The notes beneath the pieces are model-generated. The model was not told the DNA's origin and searched no databases. It worked only from the letters and a program-made list of their open reading frames with translations. The position numbers and the translations under genes were made by a program. A stretch of DNA of 64,000 bases from Gordonia rhizosphera NBRC 16068 (GTDB taxonomy: Bacteria > Actinomycetota > Actinomycetes > Mycobacteriales > Mycobacteriaceae): NCBI RefSeq assembly GCF_000298195.1, contig NZ_BAHC01000245.1:49176-113175 (forward strand). Reading direction: 5' to 3'. Within the stretch, counting starts at the first letter, position 1. The number at the start of each line of letters is the position of its first letter. Of this stretch, positions 1 through 8,174 are shown piece after piece.

Positions 1-69
1 CCCAATTCGGCCACCGGCGACGAGATGCGCCTGTCCGAGATGACCCACGCGACCTCGCGTAACGACTGA
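1..69 (+). CDS. C-terminal end of a CDS, probably the ABC substrate-binding protein
   Basis: The first 23 codons read open in the frame that ends at TGA 67-69, and the next gene starts 17 bp later on the same strand. Only 22 residues are visible (ending SRND), too few to show a family. In dpp/opp operons the gene before the first permease usually encodes the extracellular solute-binding lipoprotein, so that is the most likely identity. This is inferred from position only. Confidence 0.5.
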   Translation, partial: PNSATGDEMRLSEMTHATSRND

Positions 70-86
70 AAACGAGGCGATGACCG

Positions 87-1013
87 ATGTTCACCTTCCT
101 CCGACGCCGGATGTACACCAGCCTGATCCCGCTGATCGTCGTCCTGTTCGGCGTGTTCTTCATGGCTCGCCTCACCGGTGACCCCACCAACCTCTACCTG
201 CCGGTCTCGGCGACCCCCGACCAGCGCGCCGAGTTCGCCGCGGCACACGGCCTGGACAAGCCCGTCTGGCAGCAGATGATCGACTACCTGTCCGGGGTGA
301 TCCACCTCGACTTCGGCGAGTCGCTCAAGACCGGCCAGGAGGCGGCCGGCATGGCGCTCAAGGCCTTCCCGGCCACCCTGCAGCTGGCGTTCGTCACCCT
401 GCTGATATCGATCGTGGCGGCGGTGGTCATCGGCTGCTGGGCCGCCTACCGCCCCAACTCGCTGGCCGACCGCTTCTCCAGCCTGCTGTCGATGACCGCA
501 GCCAGCGTTCCCGATTTCTGGTTCGCCATCACCGGCATCCTGGTCTTCGCCGTCATGCTGGGCTGGTTGCCGACGTCGGGCACCGGCGGTGTGCTCGCCT
601 GGGTGCTGCCGATCGCGACCCTGATGATCCGCCCCCTCGGCGTGCTCACTCAGGTCGTCCGCGGCGCGATGGTGTCGGCGCTCTCGGCGCCCTACGTGAA
701 GGTGGCGCGCAGCAAGGGAGCCGGCGACCTGCGAGTCGTCACCCACCACGCGCTGCGCAACGCCGCCGCCCCCGCACTCACCGTCGCCGGTGACATCGCC
801 GTCGGCCTGATCAACGGTGCGGTCGTCGTCGAGGCCATCTTCGGCTGGCCCGGCATCGGCAAACTGATGATCGACTCGATCCTGCAACGCGACTTCGCCG
901 TCCTGCAGGCAGCGGTGCTGCTCACCGCCGTCAGCATCTTCATCCTCAACATCGTGATCGACGCCGGGCTCGCCCTGCTCGATCCGCGAGTCCGGGACAA
1001 GGCCACGGTCTAA
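87..1013 (+). CDS. dppB: ABC transporter permease, DppB/OppB type
   Basis: Inner-membrane permease of a peptide/nickel-type ABC importer, 308 aa, the usual length for DppB. It starts with a membrane segment (residues about 9-28), followed by the long periplasm-facing loop typical of DppB and five more hydrophobic segments. The cytoplasmic EAA loop that docks the ATPase is visible near residues 202-225 (PYVKVARSKGAGD), followed by EAIFGWPGIGKLM, a hallmark of this family. A GAGGCG ribosome site precedes the ATG. It heads a run of four transporter genes. The substrate cannot be read from the permease: members carry peptides, nickel, opines or sugar acids, and the sugar-acid enzymes downstream favour an acidic carbohydrate or derivative. 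Confidence 0.93.
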   Translation: MFTFLRRRMYTSLIPLIVVLFGVFFMARLTGDPTNLYLPVSATPDQRAEFAAAHGLDKPVWQQMIDYLSGVIHLDFGESLKTGQEAAGMALKAFPATLQLAFVTLLISIVAAVVIGCWAAYRPNSLADRFSSLLSMTAASVPDFWFAITGILVFAVMLGWLPTSGTGGVLAWVLPIATLMIRPLGVLTQVVRGAMVSALSAPYVKVARSKGAGDLRVVTHHALRNAAAPALTVAGDIAVGLINGAVVVEAIFGWPGIGKLMIDSILQRDFAVLQAAVLLTAVSIFILNIVIDAGLALLDPRVRDKATV

Positions 1014-1037
1014 CGGCCGGATACAGGAGACAACACC

Positions 1038-2036
1038 ATGTCCATCGTCACCGAACCCCTCGACACGACCAGCCCCGTCGCCTCGACCGACCCCATGGGC
1101 GATTCGGTCGCCGCCAAGAAGGTCCCCTCCGGCAAGCTGCCGCTGTGGAAGCTGTTGCTGCGCGACAAGTTCGCGACCGTCGCCGCGGTGATCCTCGGCG
1201 TCGTGCTGTTCATCGCGATCTTCGGTCCGTGGATCGTCGGGGACGCCGCCACCGAGCAGAACCTCGACGAATCCAACCTGCCGCCCTTCCATCTCGACAC
1301 CGGCTTCATGAACATCCTCGGCACCGATCCACTCGGCCGCAGCATGCTCGCCCGACTGATCGTCGCCTGCCAGACCACGCTGATGGTGTCGATCCCGGCG
1401 GTGGTGATCTCCTGCGTCGTCGGCGCCGCGGTCGGCATGTGGGCGGGCTATCACCGCGGCTGGCGGGAGACGACGGCGATGCGTGTCGCCGACGTCATCA
1501 TGAGCTTCCCGTCGCTGCTGCTCGCGGTCGTGATCCTGTACGTGTTCTCGCCGAGCGCCGCCAACATCGTTGCCGTGCTGGCGATCACCCGCATCCCCGT
1601 CTACCTGCGCACCGCCCGCGCCGAGTCGTCGGAACTACAGAGCCGGGTGTTCGTGGACGCGGCCCGCACCTTCGGTGCGAGCAGCGGTTCCATCATCCGC
1701 CGTCATGTGCTGCCGATCCTGCTGCCGACGCTGCTCACCGTCGCGACCCTCGACTTCTGCTACGTCATGCTCGCCGAGTCGTCACTGTCGTTCCTGGGCA
1801 TCGGGATTCAGCCTCCGGAGATCAGCTGGGGTCTGATGGTGGCCCAGGGTCGCGGCTACCTGCAGACCGCGTGGTGGCTGTCGTTCTTCCCCGGCCTCGC
1901 CATCGTGATCACCACCGTGTCGGCGACCATCCTGGCCGCCTGGGCCCGGATCGCCACCGACCCCGGACAGCGTTGGCGGCTGACCACCCCGAACGCCCGT
2001 AAGCGCTTCTTCTCCTCCCGAAAGGCCGTCCGATGA
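1038..2036 (+). CDS. dppC: ABC transporter permease, DppC/OppC type
   Basis: Second membrane subunit, 332 aa, pairing with the DppB-type protein to form the channel. About 45 cytoplasmic residues come before the first membrane helix (residues about 49-70), as in DppC proteins. The EAA loop lies near residues 205-235 (FVDAARTFGASSGSIIRRH) and the downstream SFLGIGIQPPEISWG stretch is typical. A good ribosome site (CAGGAGA) sits 7-8 bases before the ATG. The stop overlaps the start of the next gene by 4 bp (ATGA), so the subunits are probably translationally coupled. Confidence 0.93.
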   Translation: MSIVTEPLDTTSPVASTDPMGDSVAAKKVPSGKLPLWKLLLRDKFATVAAVILGVVLFIAIFGPWIVGDAATEQNLDESNLPPFHLDTGFMNILGTDPLGRSMLARLIVACQTTLMVSIPAVVISCVVGAAVGMWAGYHRGWRETTAMRVADVIMSFPSLLLAVVILYVFSPSAANIVAVLAITRIPVYLRTARAESSELQSRVFVDAARTFGASSGSIIRRHVLPILLPTLLTVATLDFCYVMLAESSLSFLGIGIQPPEISWGLMVAQGRGYLQTAWWLSFFPGLAIVITTVSATILAAWARIATDPGQRWRLTTPNARKRFFSSRKAVR

Positions 2037-3052
2037 GCGCACCAGCCCTCGACCGCTCCGCCGCCGACACCGACGACCGGGTCGCGCTCGACGTCGCCGA
2101 CCTGACCGTCGACCTGCGCACCCCGACCGGCACCGTGCGAGCCGTCGACCATGTCTCGTTCGTGGCCCGCCGCGGCGAAACCCTCGCGCTGCTCGGCGAA
2201 TCCGGCTGCGGCAAGTCGATGACCGCACAGGCGCTCGTCGGGCTCCTCGAACCGATCGCGTCGATCACCGACGGCTCGGTCACCCTCGACGACGTCGACC
2301 TCGTCTCGGCCGGTGACTCCACCCGACGGGCCATGGCCGGCACGGAACTCGCCATCGTCTTCCAGGACGCGCTGACCGCGCTCAATCCCGTGTACACCGT
2401 CGGCACCCAGCTCGCCGAACCCTTCCGCATCCACCGCAAGATGTCGAAGAAGCAGGCCCGCCAGGAGGCCATCGAACTGATGCGCCACGTCGGCATCCCC
2501 GAACCGGAAACCCGGGTGGACTCCTACCCGCACCAGTTTTCCGGAGGTATGCGGCAACGTCTGCTGATCGCGATGGCGGTGGCGCTGAGCCCGTCGGTGC
2601 TCCTCGCCGACGAACCGACCACCGCGCTCGACGTCACCGTGCAGGCACAGATCATGGCGCTGCTGGCCCGTCTGCGCGAAGAACACGACATGGCCGTCAT
2701 CCTCATCACGCACGACCTGGCGCTGGTGGCCGAGCAGGCCGACCGGGTCGCGATCATGTACGCCGGCAACGTCGTCGAGACCGGGCCGGTCGCCGAGGTG
2801 TTCGCGAACCCGCGCCACCCCTATACCAAGGGGCTGCTCGATTCGGTGCCGGTCAGCGCCGAACGCGGCGCGGACCTCAAGTCCATCGGCGGCACCCCAC
2901 CGGATCTGCACTCGATCCCGTCGGGCTGCGTGTATCAGGCGCGCTGCCCGCTGGCCCGCGACCTGTGCGTGCAGCAACGGCCCGCCCTGCTCAGCGTCGG
3001 CACCGGCCGCGCCGCCGCCTGCCACTTCTCCGAGGAGACCAGCAATGTCTGA
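2033..3052 (+). CDS. dppD: ABC transporter ATP-binding protein, DppD/OppD type
   Basis: ATPase subunit, 339 aa. Walker A GESGCGKS lies at residues about 55-62, the ABC signature FSGGMRQR near 168-175, and Walker B with D-loop (LLADEPTTALD) near 189-199. The C-terminal oligopeptide-transporter extension has the cysteine-containing segment YQARCPLARDLC that helps hold an Fe-S cluster in some DppD proteins. The start overlaps the dppC stop (ATGA) and the stop overlaps the next ATG by 8 bp. It should form a heterodimer with the next protein. Confidence 0.94.
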   Translation: MSAPALDRSAADTDDRVALDVADLTVDLRTPTGTVRAVDHVSFVARRGETLALLGESGCGKSMTAQALVGLLEPIASITDGSVTLDDVDLVSAGDSTRRAMAGTELAIVFQDALTALNPVYTVGTQLAEPFRIHRKMSKKQARQEAIELMRHVGIPEPETRVDSYPHQFSGGMRQRLLIAMAVALSPSVLLADEPTTALDVTVQAQIMALLARLREEHDMAVILITHDLALVAEQADRVAIMYAGNVVETGPVAEVFANPRHPYTKGLLDSVPVSAERGADLKSIGGTPPDLHSIPSGCVYQARCPLARDLCVQQRPALLSVGTGRAAACHFSEETSNV

Positions 3053-4079
3053 TACAACCCCAGCTCAGGCGACGACGCCGGCCCAGGTCCTCGAGGTCCG
3101 CGACGTCGGCAAGACGTTCACCGTCCCCGGCAAGGGCGGCCGCAGGCAACTACGCGCCCTCGACGGCATCAACCTCGACCTGCGCCGCGGTGAGACCCTC
3201 GGCCTCGTCGGCGAATCCGGCTGCGGCAAGTCCACTCTCGCCCGCACCCTGATGATGCTGGAACGACCCGATTCCGGCTCCGTCCGCTGGGACGGCACCG
3301 ACCCGTACCAGCTGAAGGGCAACGACCTGCTGGCGCTGCGGCGCAAGGTGCAGATGGTCTTCCAGGATCCGTACGCGTCGCTGAACAACCGGATGACCGC
3401 GGCCGAGATCATCTCCGAACCGTGGCGCACCCACAAGGACATCTATCCACGCAAACGGGACCGCGCCGCCCGGGTCCGCGAACTGCTGCACCTCGTCGGG
3501 CTGCGGCCCAGCGACGAGCACCGCAGCCCGCAGGAGTTCTCCGGCGGCCAGCGGCAGCGGCTCGGTATCGCCCGCGCGCTGGCGCTCAACCCGGAGGTCA
3601 TCATCTGCGACGAACCGGTCTCGGCGCTGGACCTGTCGGTGCAGGCACAGGTGCTCAACCTGCTCAACGACCTGCAGGCCGAACTGGACATCTCCTACAT
3701 CTTCATCTCCCACGACCTGTCGGTGGTGCGCCACGTCGCCGACCGGGTGGCCGTGATGTATCTCGGACGGATCGTCGAAACCGGCAGCACCGAGGCCGTT
3801 TTCGACCATCCCGCCCATCCGTACACCGAGGCGCTGATGTCTGCGGCACCCACCCTGGACCCCGCGACGCGCCGCGAACGCATTCTGCTGAGCGGGGAGG
3901 TGCCCTCACCGCTGAACCCGCCGTCGGGCTGCCGGTTCCGTACCCGCTGTGCGCACGCCACCGACATCTGCGCCACGACCGTCCCGCCGACGGTCAGCGA
4001 CCAGGCCGAGCCCGGTCACATCGTCGAATGCTTCCATCCCCGCGGACGGGTGTCGCTCGGCATGCCCGCCGTGGCGTGA
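3045..4079 (+). CDS. dppF: ABC transporter ATP-binding protein, DppF/OppF type
   Basis: Second ATPase, 344 aa. Walker A GESGCGKST is near residue 54, the signature FSGGQRQRLGIARAL near 164, and Walker B with IICDEPVSALD near 186. The C-terminal oligopeptide-transporter extension contains CRFRTRCAHATDIC. Together with the dppD-type subunit and the two permeases it completes the import machine. Its TGA overlaps the GTG start of the next gene, so the TauE-like permease is probably co-translated with the transporter. Confidence 0.94.
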   Translation: MSDTTPAQATTPAQVLEVRDVGKTFTVPGKGGRRQLRALDGINLDLRRGETLGLVGESGCGKSTLARTLMMLERPDSGSVRWDGTDPYQLKGNDLLALRRKVQMVFQDPYASLNNRMTAAEIISEPWRTHKDIYPRKRDRAARVRELLHLVGLRPSDEHRSPQEFSGGQRQRLGIARALALNPEVIICDEPVSALDLSVQAQVLNLLNDLQAELDISYIFISHDLSVVRHVADRVAVMYLGRIVETGSTEAVFDHPAHPYTEALMSAAPTLDPATRRERILLSGEVPSPLNPPSGCRFRTRCAHATDICATTVPPTVSDQAEPGHIVECFHPRGRVSLGMPAVA

Positions 4080-4792
4080 GCACGGTGACCTTCGCCGCCA
4101 TTGCCGTCGCCGTCTGCCTTGCCTCGTGCATGCAGGCGTCGATCGGCTTCGGCATGGGCATGCTCGCGGCCCCCGTCGTCGCGCTGCTCGAACCGGAACT
4201 GCTGCCCGGCACCCTCATCATGTCCGCGACCGTCGTCACGCTGATGGTGGTCATCCGCGAACGGGAGAGCCTCGACCTGCGCGGCACCGGATGGGCGCTC
4301 GTCGGCCGGGTGCCCGGCACCATCGCCGGTGCGCTGCTGCTCGTGTGGCTGCCCCAACGTGGTCTGGCGCTACTGCTGGCGACGGTGGTGCTCGGTGGCG
4401 TGCTGTTCGCCTCCCTCGGGTGGCAGCCGGCTCCGGTGCGGCGCAATCTCGCGACCGCGGGCGCCGCCTCGGGGCTGCTGGGCACCGCGACCTCGATCGG
4501 GGGACCGCCGATGGCGGTGGTGTTCTCCGGCGCGGAGTCGGCGAAGGTGCGCGGCAACCTGAGTGCCTTCTTCCTGGTCGGCAGCCTGATGTCGATCGTC
4601 GCGCTCGCCGCGACCGGGAAGGTGCACGCCGGGACCGCCGTGGTGTTCGTGGCGCTTGTGCCTGCGGTCATTCTCGGCTACGTGGTATCGCGCCACGTCA
4701 ACCGGTTCCTCGACCGCGACCGGCTTCGCACGGTGTCGATCGCCGTGTCCACCCTCGGCGCGGTGCTGCTCATCGGTCAACAGTTCTTGTGA
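4076..4792 (+). CDS. TauE/SafE family membrane permease
   Basis: Predicted integral membrane protein of 238 aa, with about seven to eight hydrophobic segments in two similar halves as in TauE/SafE (sulfite exporter-like) proteins. The second half contains the family-like GTATSIGGPPMAVVFSG stretch. The GTG start at 4076 overlaps the dppF stop (GTGA); this start places the first membrane helix at residue 5. TauE/SafE members export small sulfonate- or organic-acid-like anions, and the substrate here is unknown. Placement inside an uptake and catabolism operon suggests it exports a by-product or helps with anion balance. Confidence 0.85.
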   Translation: MSTVTFAAIAVAVCLASCMQASIGFGMGMLAAPVVALLEPELLPGTLIMSATVVTLMVVIRERESLDLRGTGWALVGRVPGTIAGALLLVWLPQRGLALLLATVVLGGVLFASLGWQPAPVRRNLATAGAASGLLGTATSIGGPPMAVVFSGAESAKVRGNLSAFFLVGSLMSIVALAATGKVHAGTAVVFVALVPAVILGYVVSRHVNRFLDRDRLRTVSIAVSTLGAVLLIGQQFL

Positions 4793-4820
4793 CCCATATA
4801 CTTTCGAGAAAGGTACTCCC

Positions 4821-6155
4821 ATGACGACCACGACCCCGGTGATCACCGAGATGCGGGTGGTGCCCGTCGCCGGCCGAGACAGCATGCTGCTCAACCTGTC
4901 CGGCGCGCACGCACCCTACTTCACCCGAAACCTCCTCATCCTCACCGACTCCGAGGGCAACCAAGGGGTCGGCGAGGTGCCCGGTGGTGAGCCGATCCGC
5001 ATCACCCTCGACGACAGCCGCCCGCTGGTTCTGGGCCGACGCATCGGCGATCATCACGGAGTCCTGCAGGACATCCGCCGAACCTTCGCCGACCGTGACA
5101 AGGGCGGCCGCGGCGACCAGACCTTCGATCAGCGCGTCACCATCCATGCCGTCACCGCAGTGGAGTCCGCGCTGCTCGATCTCCTGGGGCAGCACCTGCA
5201 GGTCCCGGTCGCCGCGCTGCTCGGGGAGGGGCAACAACGCGATCGTGTGCAGGCGCTGGGCTACCTCTTTTTCGTCGGCGACCGCACCAAGACGACCCTC
5301 GATTACGCCGACGGTGCCGGCGAGACCGATGACTGGCTGCGGCTGCGCCATCGGGAGGCCCTCGACGCCGACGGTGTGGTGGCCCTGGCAGAGGCCGCCC
5401 AGAAGCGCTACGGTTTCGCCGATTTCAAGCTGAAGGGCGGGGTGCTCGCCCCCGACGAGGAAGCCGATGTCGTCACCGCGCTGGCCGAACGTTTCCCGTC
5501 GGCGCGGGTCACGCTCGACCCCAACGGCGGCTGGCTGCTCGAGGAGGCCATCCGGATCGGACGGCGGCTGCGTGGGGTCGTCGCCTACGCCGAGGACCCG
5601 TGCGGACCCGAGGGCCGGTTCTCCGGACGTGAGATCATGTCCGAGTTCAAACGGGCCACCGGATTGCCGACCGCCACGAATATGATCGCCACCGACTGGC
5701 GCGAACTCGGCCACACCATCCGGACCGGCGCCGTCGACATCCCGCTCGCCGACCCGCATTTCTGGACGATGGCCGGCTCGGTTCGCGTCGCGCAGATCTG
5801 CGACGCGTGGGGTCTGACATGGGGATCGCACTCCAACAACCATTTCGACGTGTCGCTGGCGATGTTCACCCATGTCGCCGCCGCCGCTCCGGGCGACATC
5901 ACCGCCATCGACACCCACTGGATCTGGCAGGACGGTCAGAGGCTCACCACCGAGCCCTACGAGATCGTCGACGGCCACCTCACCGTGCCGGATCGTCCCG
6001 GCCTCGGGGTGGAACTCGACATGGATCAGGTGGAGGCCGCGCACGAGCTGTACCTCTCGGAGGGTCTCGGCGCCCGTGACGACGCCGTCTGCATGCAGTT
6101 CCTCATCCCGAACTGGTCCTTCGACAGCAAGCGTCCCGCGCTGGTGCGCAGTTGA
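4821..6155 (+). CDS. gudD: Glucarate dehydratase-like enolase-superfamily enzyme
   Basis: 444 aa, the length of glucarate dehydratase (GlucD), which converts D-glucarate or L-idarate to 5-keto-4-deoxyglucarate. Visible catalytic landmarks: the KLKGG motif (residues about 203-207, the lysine base), TLDPNGG and AEDPCGPEG (metal-binding Asp/Glu region), an Asn in ATNMIATDW, and the His base within SHSNNHFD (residue about 337, matching His339 of the E. coli enzyme). The C-terminal ITAIDTHWIWQDGQRL and GLGVELDMDQV are also GlucD-like. The ATG at 4821 has a GAGAAAGG ribosome site. It follows a permease operon, so the imported compound may be a sugar diacid. Some GlucD-like proteins (GudX) are inactive, but all catalytic residues seem present. 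Confidence 0.88.
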   Translation: MTTTTPVITEMRVVPVAGRDSMLLNLSGAHAPYFTRNLLILTDSEGNQGVGEVPGGEPIRITLDDSRPLVLGRRIGDHHGVLQDIRRTFADRDKGGRGDQTFDQRVTIHAVTAVESALLDLLGQHLQVPVAALLGEGQQRDRVQALGYLFFVGDRTKTTLDYADGAGETDDWLRLRHREALDADGVVALAEAAQKRYGFADFKLKGGVLAPDEEADVVTALAERFPSARVTLDPNGGWLLEEAIRIGRRLRGVVAYAEDPCGPEGRFSGREIMSEFKRATGLPTATNMIATDWRELGHTIRTGAVDIPLADPHFWTMAGSVRVAQICDAWGLTWGSHSNNHFDVSLAMFTHVAAAAPGDITAIDTHWIWQDGQRLTTEPYEIVDGHLTVPDRPGLGVELDMDQVEAAHELYLSEGLGARDDAVCMQFLIPNWSFDSKRPALVRS

Positions 6156-6170
6156 GGGTGGGCAGAGAAG

Positions 6171-7151
6171 TTGAAGGTTGTCATCGAGGAACCGAACCTG
6201 CTGCCGCACGCCGAACTCCTGGAATCGCTGTTGCCCGCGGACGTCGAGTTGTCCTGGCATCGACGATTCGACGAGGACGCGCTGGTCGCCGATCTCGCCG
6301 ATGCCGACGTGCACGTCGGCGGGCGGATGACCCCGCGCATGGCGCGCGCCGGACGGCAGTTGCGTTTGGTGCACACCGGAGGTGCCGGGACCGACAAGGT
6401 GAGCTTCGCCGACCTTGCGCCCGCGACACAAGTGGCCAACACCTTTCACCACGAGGACTCGATCGCCGAGTACATCGTCTCGTCGGCGGTCATGTTGCGG
6501 CGCGGCCTGATCCGCCAGGATGCCGCGTTGCGGACGGGCGTGTGGGCGTCGTCGGTCTATTCCGACCGCATCTCGCAGCCACGCAGTGTGCGCGGCGCGA
6601 TGGTCGGCTACGTGGGGTTCGGGCACATCGGACGACGGACCGCGGATCTGTTCGGCGCGCTGGGGGCACGCGGATGCGCGGTCACCGGCTCCGGGCGCGT
6701 CGGCGACGACACCGGCCTGGACTGGCACGCCGACGTCTCCGACCTCGGGCGACTGATGAAGGAATCCGACGTGGTGGTGCTGTCGGCGCCGCTCACCGAC
6801 CGCACGGCCGGGATGATCGGTGCACCCGAACTCGCCGGGCTCGGCGCCGACGGCATCCTCGTCAACGTCGGGCGCGGTCCGCTCGTCGTCGAACAGGATC
6901 TCTACCTTGCGCTGCGCGACGGCGTCATCGGGGGAGCCGCGATCGACGTCTGGTACCGCTATCCGCAGGGCGGCGACCGTGCCGAACCGTCAGACCTGCC
7001 CTTCCACGAGTTGCCGAACGTTCTGATGACGCCACACACGTCGGGGGTCACCCGCGAGACGTTCGTCGGACGCGTCCACGACATCGCCGACAACATCACC
7101 CGGCTGGTGCAGGGACGACCGCTCGAGCGGGTGGTGTGGCCCCGCCGCTGA
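6171..7151 (+). CDS. D-isomer-specific 2-hydroxyacid dehydrogenase
   Basis: NAD(P)-dependent oxidoreductase, 326 aa, acting on D-2-hydroxyacids or reducing 2-ketoacids. The Rossmann dinucleotide motif is GFGHIG near residues 148-153, in a block opening VGYVGFG. The catalytic region has VNVGRGPLVVEQ (Arg) and the His in MTPHTSG near residue 288. The start is TTG at 6171, 15 bp after the enolase stop, with GGGCAGAGAAG upstream. It is the last gene of the + strand run and probably reduces or oxidises an intermediate of the same pathway. The exact substrate (glyoxylate, hydroxypyruvate, tartronate-type acids) cannot be told. Confidence 0.88.
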   Translation: MKVVIEEPNLLPHAELLESLLPADVELSWHRRFDEDALVADLADADVHVGGRMTPRMARAGRQLRLVHTGGAGTDKVSFADLAPATQVANTFHHEDSIAEYIVSSAVMLRRGLIRQDAALRTGVWASSVYSDRISQPRSVRGAMVGYVGFGHIGRRTADLFGALGARGCAVTGSGRVGDDTGLDWHADVSDLGRLMKESDVVVLSAPLTDRTAGMIGAPELAGLGADGILVNVGRGPLVVEQDLYLALRDGVIGGAAIDVWYRYPQGGDRAEPSDLPFHELPNVLMTPHTSGVTRETFVGRVHDIADNITRLVQGRPLERVVWPRR

Positions 7152-7970
7152 CACACGTCGCCGTCCGACACAGCTGATCGCGACGGACAAACCCATCACG
7201 CCGGCGATCACGGCAGCCACGCCGACGGGGCCGGCGGCCGGGTAGTGCAGCCCGACGATCACCGGCACCGCGACCGTGACCGCGACCGCCACCAAGGGCA
7301 GCGCGAACGGGCCGGCCGACCGGGTCGCGGGCCACGGATCGGGCAGCAGCAGGCCCGCACCGACGACGAGCAACGTCGAGATGATCACGTCGCTCGGGCG
7401 ATGCCAGCCCACCGCGATGAGCCCGAACTCGACCAGCGCCGCCCACGTGCCGGCGACCGCGGCGATCCACGGGCGCAGCAGTGGCGGAGTGGCGCGGATG
7501 AGGACGACGACCGCGGCGGTCGCGGCGGCGGCGTGCCCGCTCGGCGCGGAGTTCACGGTTTGGGTGATCCAGTCGTGGATCTGTGGGCGGATGAGCACGT
7601 CGTCGCGCAGCAGTCGGGCGCCGACGATGGCGAGCACCGGGAAGATCAGCAGCAGACCCGTCGTGACCAGGGCACGCGTCATCGTGGCGCCCATCCGCAC
7701 CCGGCCGATCTGGACGGTGACCACCACGACGACGGCAAGTGCGATCCACAGACGGGGATCGGTTTCCGTCGACACCTGCACGAGCCGCGGCAGATCGATC
7801 GCCTGCGGCAAGAGGCCGAGCCGGTCGAACAGCCACTGGTCGATGCGCTGACCGTCGGTCGTCCATACGAACACCCAGAACACGGCGGCCGCGGCGGAGA
7901 GAAATGCGGCCGTCACCAGCGCTGCGCGTGAGAGGGAGAGAGAGGGCGACGCAGCGCTGGATCCGGTCAC
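6990..7970 (-). CDS. PAP2-superfamily phosphatase (membrane)
   Basis: Type 2 phosphatidic acid phosphatase-like protein of about 326 aa with several membrane helices. Active-site motifs are in order: a basic RPQ segment, SAPSGH, then GWHRPSD (the His-Arg-x5-Asp end of the phosphatase signature). The natural substrate may be a lipid phosphate or undecaprenyl pyrophosphate. The start chosen is GTG at 7970, just before a predicted membrane segment; the reading frame continues open upstream to 8072, but those residues do not look like a membrane protein. The C-terminal 54 codons overlap the end of the hydroxyacid dehydrogenase gene on the other strand, a 162 bp convergent overlap. Confidence 0.8.
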   Translation of the reverse strand: MTGSSAASPSLSLSRAALVTAAFLSAAAAVFWVFVWTTDGQRIDQWLFDRLGLLPQAIDLPRLVQVSTETDPRLWIALAVVVVVTVQIGRVRMGATMTRALVTTGLLLIFPVLAIVGARLLRDDVLIRPQIHDWITQTVNSAPSGHAAAATAAVVVLIRATPPLLRPWIAAVAGTWAALVEFGLIAVGWHRPSDVIISTLLVVGAGLLLPDPWPATRSAGPFALPLVAVAVTVAVPVIVGLHYPAAGPVGVAAVIAGVMGLSVAISCVGRRRVSAAGPHHPLERSSLHQPGDVVGDVVDASDERLAGDPRRVWRHQNVRQLVEGQV

Positions 7971-8060
7971 AGTCCTTACGTTAGGCCCGGAATCTGGGAA
8001 CGTCCTGCACGAAACCTGAGTGTTCCTGAGAAATTGAGCGCCGCCGCGGTTCCGGTGCGG

Positions 8061-8159
8061 GTTCCCGCTCACCCATATCCTTCCCGCTCACCGTCTGCGC
8101 TCACGCTCACCCAATCAGGTCCGATTCGATGAGCGGGAGCAGATTGCGTGAGCGGGAAC
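8061..8159. repeat. Nested inverted repeat, REP-like (copy 1 flanking the GT39 gene)
   Basis: Outer arms GTTCCCGCTCAC (8061-8072) and GTGAGCGGGAAC (8148-8159) are perfect complements. Inner arms TTCCCGCTCA (8081-8090) and TGAGCGGGAG (8130-8139) pair with one mismatch. The element sits between the PAP2 start and the GT39 stop, so it could act as a GT39 terminator or be a mobile palindrome. A second element of the same design is at 9707-9784. Confidence 0.75.
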
Positions 8160-8174
8160 CGTGTCGGTGGAGGG

